This document shows, in pieces, positions 15,225 through 17,325 of a stretch of 17,325 bases of DNA. The stretch covers positions 1-17,325 of the forward strand of contig JBCDBL010000094.1 in the NCBI GenBank assembly GCA_039183635.1. The letters run 5' to 3'. How positions within the stretch are numbered: position 1 is the stretch's first letter; every line of letters begins with the position of its first letter. This stretch comes from JBCDBL01 sp039183635. Lineage in GTDB: Bacteria > Pseudomonadota > Alphaproteobacteria > Caulobacterales > Parvularculaceae. The notes below the pieces were generated by a model. It made no database searches. It was not told the origin of the DNA and worked only from the letters and a program-made list of their open reading frames with translations. The position numbers were made by a program, and so were the translations under genes.

Positions 15225-16532
15225 ATGGCTCAAAAACTATCGGATAAAGCAAAAGACCTCGGCGTAAAATATTTTCTTATATCGTTTACGGATCTGTTCG
15301 GGATACAACGTTCGAAACTTGTGCCGGCGGCGGCAATCGACGACATGGCCGAAGCCGGCGCCGGGTTCGCCGGGTTCGCAACCTGGCTCGATATGACGCC
15401 GGCCGATCCCGACATGTTCTGCATTCCAGACCCTGACAGTTTTATTCAGCTGCCCTGGCGGCCGGATGTCGGATGGCTTGCTGCCGATCCGTATATGAAT
15501 GATGCGCCCGTGCCGCATGCGCCGCGCAATGTTTTAAAGCGCGCCGTCGCGGCGGCCGCCGAGTCTGGCTATGAAATGAGAAGCGGCGTTGAGTGCGAAT
15601 ATATGCTGATTTCGGAAGACGGCGCTGGCGTCTCGGATGCCAGGGACGTGCAGTCGAAACCCTGTTACGACCAGCAGGCCCTGATGCGCCGTTATGACGT
15701 CGTGTCGGAGATATGCGACGCCATGCTGTCGCTCGGATGGAACCCGTATCAAAACGATCATGAAGACGCCAACGGTCAGTTTGAGATGAACTGGGATTAC
15801 GCCAGCGCGCTCGTGACGGCGGACCGCCATGCGTTTTTTAAATTCATGGTGAAGTCGATTGCCGAAAAGCATGGACTGCGCGCGACGTTTATGCCGAAAC
15901 CGTTTGCAAACCTGACAGGCAACGGCTGTCATATGCACTTTTCTCTATGGTCGACGGAAACAGACGAGAACGTTTTTCATGATGGTGCGGGGCCGTTGGG
16001 ATTATCCGATACGGCCTATAAATTCTTAGGCGGTGTCTTGCATTCATCGGAAGCGTTTGTGTGCATCACAAACCCCGCCGTGAACAGCTATAAGCGGATC
16101 AACGCCCTGCCGACGGCGTCCGGCGCGACCTGGGCGCCGCAATCGATCACGTATACCGGCAACAACAGAACTCATATGGTGCGTATACCGGACAATGACC
16201 GTTTTGAGTTGCGCCTCGCCGACGGGGCGACGAACCCCTATCTTCTTCAAGCAGCGATCTTGAATGCTGGGCTGGACGGTCTTGAAAATGGGCGCGATCC
16301 AGGGGCGCGGTCCGATGTGAACATGTATACAGAGCAGCATTTGGTGAAGGATTTGAAAAAGCTGCCGTTCAACTTGCTCGACGCGCTCCGCGCCTTTGAA
16401 GCCTCGTCTGTCATGCGGGCGCGCTTCGGGGAGGAGTTTGTCGACGCCTATATGAAGCTGAAGTCGGCTGAGTGGAACGACTATGCGCGCCATCTGACCG
16501 ATTGGGAGCGGGACAACACGCTCGATTGCTGA
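15225..16532 (+). CDS. glnT: Type III glutamine synthetase-like ligase (GlnT / gamma-glutamylmethylamide synthetase GmaS)
   Basis: A 435-residue glutamine-synthetase-fold enzyme, the usual length for GlnT/GmaS. The N-terminal beta-grasp domain covers ~14-100. The catalytic domain has the metal-binding glutamates in GVECEYMLIS (Glu123, Glu125), FEMNW (Glu187), NGCHMHFSLW (233-242), NSYKRI, TGNNRTHMVRIP and RFELRLADGATNPYLLQAAI. It makes a gamma-glutamyl amide from glutamate, ATP and an amine. In GmaS the amine is methylamine; in rhizobial GlnT it has been described as ammonia. Placement directly after glxBCD favours GmaS. AAGGAGA (15214-15220) is a strong ribosome-binding site four bases before the ATG. 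It is the last gene of the operon; palindromic elements begin about 30 bases after the stop. Confidence 0.92.
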   Translation: MAQKLSDKAKDLGVKYFLISFTDLFGIQRSKLVPAAAIDDMAEAGAGFAGFATWLDMTPADPDMFCIPDPDSFIQLPWRPDVGWLAADPYMNDAPVPHAPRNVLKRAVAAAAESGYEMRSGVECEYMLISEDGAGVSDARDVQSKPCYDQQALMRRYDVVSEICDAMLSLGWNPYQNDHEDANGQFEMNWDYASALVTADRHAFFKFMVKSIAEKHGLRATFMPKPFANLTGNGCHMHFSLWSTETDENVFHDGAGPLGLSDTAYKFLGGVLHSSEAFVCITNPAVNSYKRINALPTASGATWAPQSITYTGNNRTHMVRIPDNDRFELRLADGATNPYLLQAAILNAGLDGLENGRDPGARSDVNMYTEQHLVKDLKKLPFNLLDALRAFEASSVMRARFGEEFVDAYMKLKSAEWNDYARHLTDWERDNTLDC

Positions 16533-16563
16533 GAATAGGGAATAATACTTCAAGCCGAACTTT

Positions 16564-16603
16564 GAGCACGTCTCGTTCAATCGGATTCACACAGGCGTGC
16601 TCT
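16564..16603 (+). repeat. Palindromic intergenic repeat, copy 2 (plus orientation)
   Basis: GAGCACG (16564-16570) and CGTGCTC (16596-16602) form the arms. The interior TTCAATCGGATTCA is shared, with few changes, by the copy at 178-215 (opposite orientation) and in part by 1877-1917. A T-rich stretch (AAATCTTTGTTTTG) follows, so this copy may also work as the transcription end of the glxBCD-glnT operon. Confidence 0.65.
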
Positions 16604-16640
16604 AAATCTTTGTTTTGACGGTCGAACAAGTGTTAGACCT

Positions 16641-16683
16641 TTTGCGCAAAAACCGGTACCCACTTTTGCACGACACGCTCTAG
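16641..16683. repeat. Intergenic repeat module with AAAACCGG core
   Basis: GCAAAA (16646-16651) and TTTTGC (16664-16669) are inverted around ACCGGTACCCAC, and the stretch ends in ACGCTCTAG (16675-16683), which resembles the end of the neighbouring palindrome. From memory, similar stretches are frequent between genes in Rhizobiales and relatives, but this was not searched. Confidence 0.45.
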
Positions 16684-16750
16684 CTGCGGGCTTTCCATAG
16701 GTTGTCCGTATCAAGACGCGCTTTTGCTGTCCGAGACGGTTTTTTCTCGC

Positions 16751-16787
16751 CATGGGCTTTAAGCCGGAAACCGGCTTAAAGCCCATG
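16751..16787. repeat. Perfect 17-base inverted repeat hairpin
   Basis: CATGGGCTTTAAGCCGG (16751-16767) and its exact reverse complement (16771-16787) flank an AAA loop. The stem is very stable. No T-run follows directly, though a TTTT lies at 16798-16801. It could end or protect the glnT transcript or be an intergenic palindromic element. Confidence 0.75.
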
Positions 16788-16798
16788 TAGGCCAGTCT

Positions 16799-16877
16799 TT
16801 TCCTGGGGATGAGGCCGTCAAGGGTGAAACCGCTCCGCGGCGGCTTCGCCGCCCTTGACGGCCTCATCCCCAGGAAA
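16799..16877. repeat. Perfect 26-base inverted repeat with structured 27-base loop
   Basis: The left arm (16799-16824) starts TTTCCTGGGGATGAGG and the right arm (16852-16877) is its exact reverse complement. The loop (16825-16851) contains CGGC-GGCTTC-GCCG, a further small stem. The arms resemble the GGATGAGG-type palindromes common between genes in Rhizobiales and Caulobacterales (from memory). No open reading frame of coding character crosses it. Confidence 0.8.
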
Positions 16878-16887
16878 CACGAAAAAC

Positions 16888-17032
16888 ACAGGATGAACCT
16901 GTTGAGACTCCACAGCTAGCATGGCGGGCGATTGACGTGTCCGCTTGAAGTCCGCAAGCGGGCCGCCGCCCTTTGCTATTCAGTCAAAACCCTCCACCTT
17001 CGGTGGAGGATTGGACGTGTTCTACATTGTAG
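16888..17032. repeat. Series of small hairpins
   Basis: Four small inverted repeats follow one another: ACAGG/CCTGT (16888-16902), CCGCTTG/CAAGCGG (16941-16961), CCTCCACC/GGTGGAGG around TTC (16991-17009), and CTACA/TGTAG (17022-17032). Their density is far above chance. No gene is convincing here; the open frame at 16932-17186 is low-complexity and lacks a ribosome-binding site. Confidence 0.55.
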
Positions 17033-17094
17033 GAAGCAGACCGTACTGAGCGTGGCTTTTGTCATCGGTATGAAGCCTGCTCTTCAGTGGTTTT

Positions 17095-17118
17095 CCTCCC
17101 CCGCATTAGCGGGGGAGG
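17095..17118. repeat. GC-rich perfect hairpin
   Basis: CCTCCCCCGC (17095-17104) and GCGGGGGAGG (17109-17118) are perfect arms around ATTA. Palindromes of this type are widespread in alphaproteobacterial intergenic DNA (from memory). Confidence 0.65.
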
Positions 17119-17189
17119 TGGGCCGCGCGGGTCGCGCGGGTCGGAGGGGGCTTCTGCGATTTTTCAGGCTGGAAAGGCGGTTTTGAGTG

Positions 17190-17325
17190 GGCGGCGTCTG
17201 TGTGGGGCCCCCCCGGCCCCGGGGGGGGGCACCACCCCCGGGAAAAGGGGGGGGGGCACAAATAAAAAGGGTTTTTTGTTAGTTAACGGATGGGGGGGGG
17301 CACCGAAAGCGGTGAAAAAAAAAAC
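17190..17325. other. Homopolymer-rich, probably low-quality contig end
   Basis: Long G runs, each followed by CAC (near 17221-17232, 17246-17259 and 17293-17302), C runs and a terminal A run make up this stretch. Its composition is unlike the rest of the window. Poly-G runs of this sort are typical of sequencing or assembly error at a contig end, so nothing here should be interpreted as biology. Confidence 0.6.

Noticed and set aside
14517..15233. 238-residue minus-strand open frame inside glxD
   Set aside because: Antisense to conserved FMN-domain residues; no family resemblance or ribosome-binding site.
15225..16532. Housekeeping glutamine synthetase GlnA
   Set aside because: The length (435) and motifs fit the GlnT/GmaS group, and the operon context with glxBCD points to amide synthesis in amine metabolism.
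16799..16877. Terminal inverted repeats of a small transposable element
   Set aside because: The two arms are only 27 bases apart with no transposase or target-site duplication, so it is a hairpin rather than the ends of an element.
16932..17186. 84-residue plus-strand open frame after glnT
   Set aside because: It runs through three hairpins and low-complexity GC-rich sequence, with no ribosome-binding site and no protein-like composition.
1..17325. CRISPR array, toxin-antitoxin, phage defence or biosynthetic gene cluster
   Set aside because: No regularly spaced direct repeats and no matching gene families were seen; every sizeable gene is metabolic, transport or regulatory.

Overview
The window looks like chromosomal DNA of an alphaproteobacterium, possibly Rhizobiales or a Caulobacterales/Parvularculales relative. 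The gene families (heterotetrameric SoxBDAG, GlxBCD, GlnT-type ligase, GlxA-type regulator) and the short palindromic intergenic repeats with a TTCAATCnGAnTC core suggest this. The taxon is an inference, because there is no rRNA or other marker gene here. No tRNA, rRNA, CRISPR array, transposase or phage gene was seen.

Layout. Positions 1-312 hold a long hairpin and a repeat copy. Positions 313-3208 carry two minus-strand genes: a GPH-type sodium/sugar-like symporter and an SCP-x type thiolase. An enoyl-CoA hydratase/isomerase family gene (3615-4424, plus) diverges from the thiolase and suggests acyl-CoA metabolism of an unknown substrate. A DJ-1/AraC-type GlxA-family regulator (4444-5406, minus) diverges from a tightly packed plus-strand operon at 5487-11437. 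That operon encodes the beta, delta, alpha and gamma subunits of a sarcosine-oxidase-type tetramer plus formyltetrahydrofolate deformylase PurU. An XRE-cupin regulator (11444-12118, minus) is convergent with purU and divergent from a second plus-strand operon, glxB-glxC-glxD-glnT/gmaS (12279-16532). Positions 16533-17325 have no gene but hold a dense series of hairpins, and the last ~130 bases are homopolymer-rich and look like poor contig-end sequence.

How the genes work together. GlxBCD have the subunit make-up of N-methylglutamate synthase (MgsABC), the SoxBDAG tetramer that of N-methylglutamate dehydrogenase (MgdABCD), and the GlnT protein that of gamma-glutamylmethylamide synthetase (GmaS). 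Together they would form the N-methylglutamate route for methylamine: methylamine is ligated to glutamate, the methylamino group is moved to give N-methylglutamate, and this is oxidised back to glutamate with the C1 unit passed to tetrahydrofolate. PurU would then release formate from 10-formyl-tetrahydrofolate. The alternative is true sarcosine oxidation (glycine betaine catabolism) next to a rhizobial-type glxBCD-glnT cluster of less certain function; sequence reading alone cannot decide. The two halves sit in separate operons, each with its own divergent regulator, and a very clear palindromic operator candidate lies between the XRE-cupin gene and glxB.
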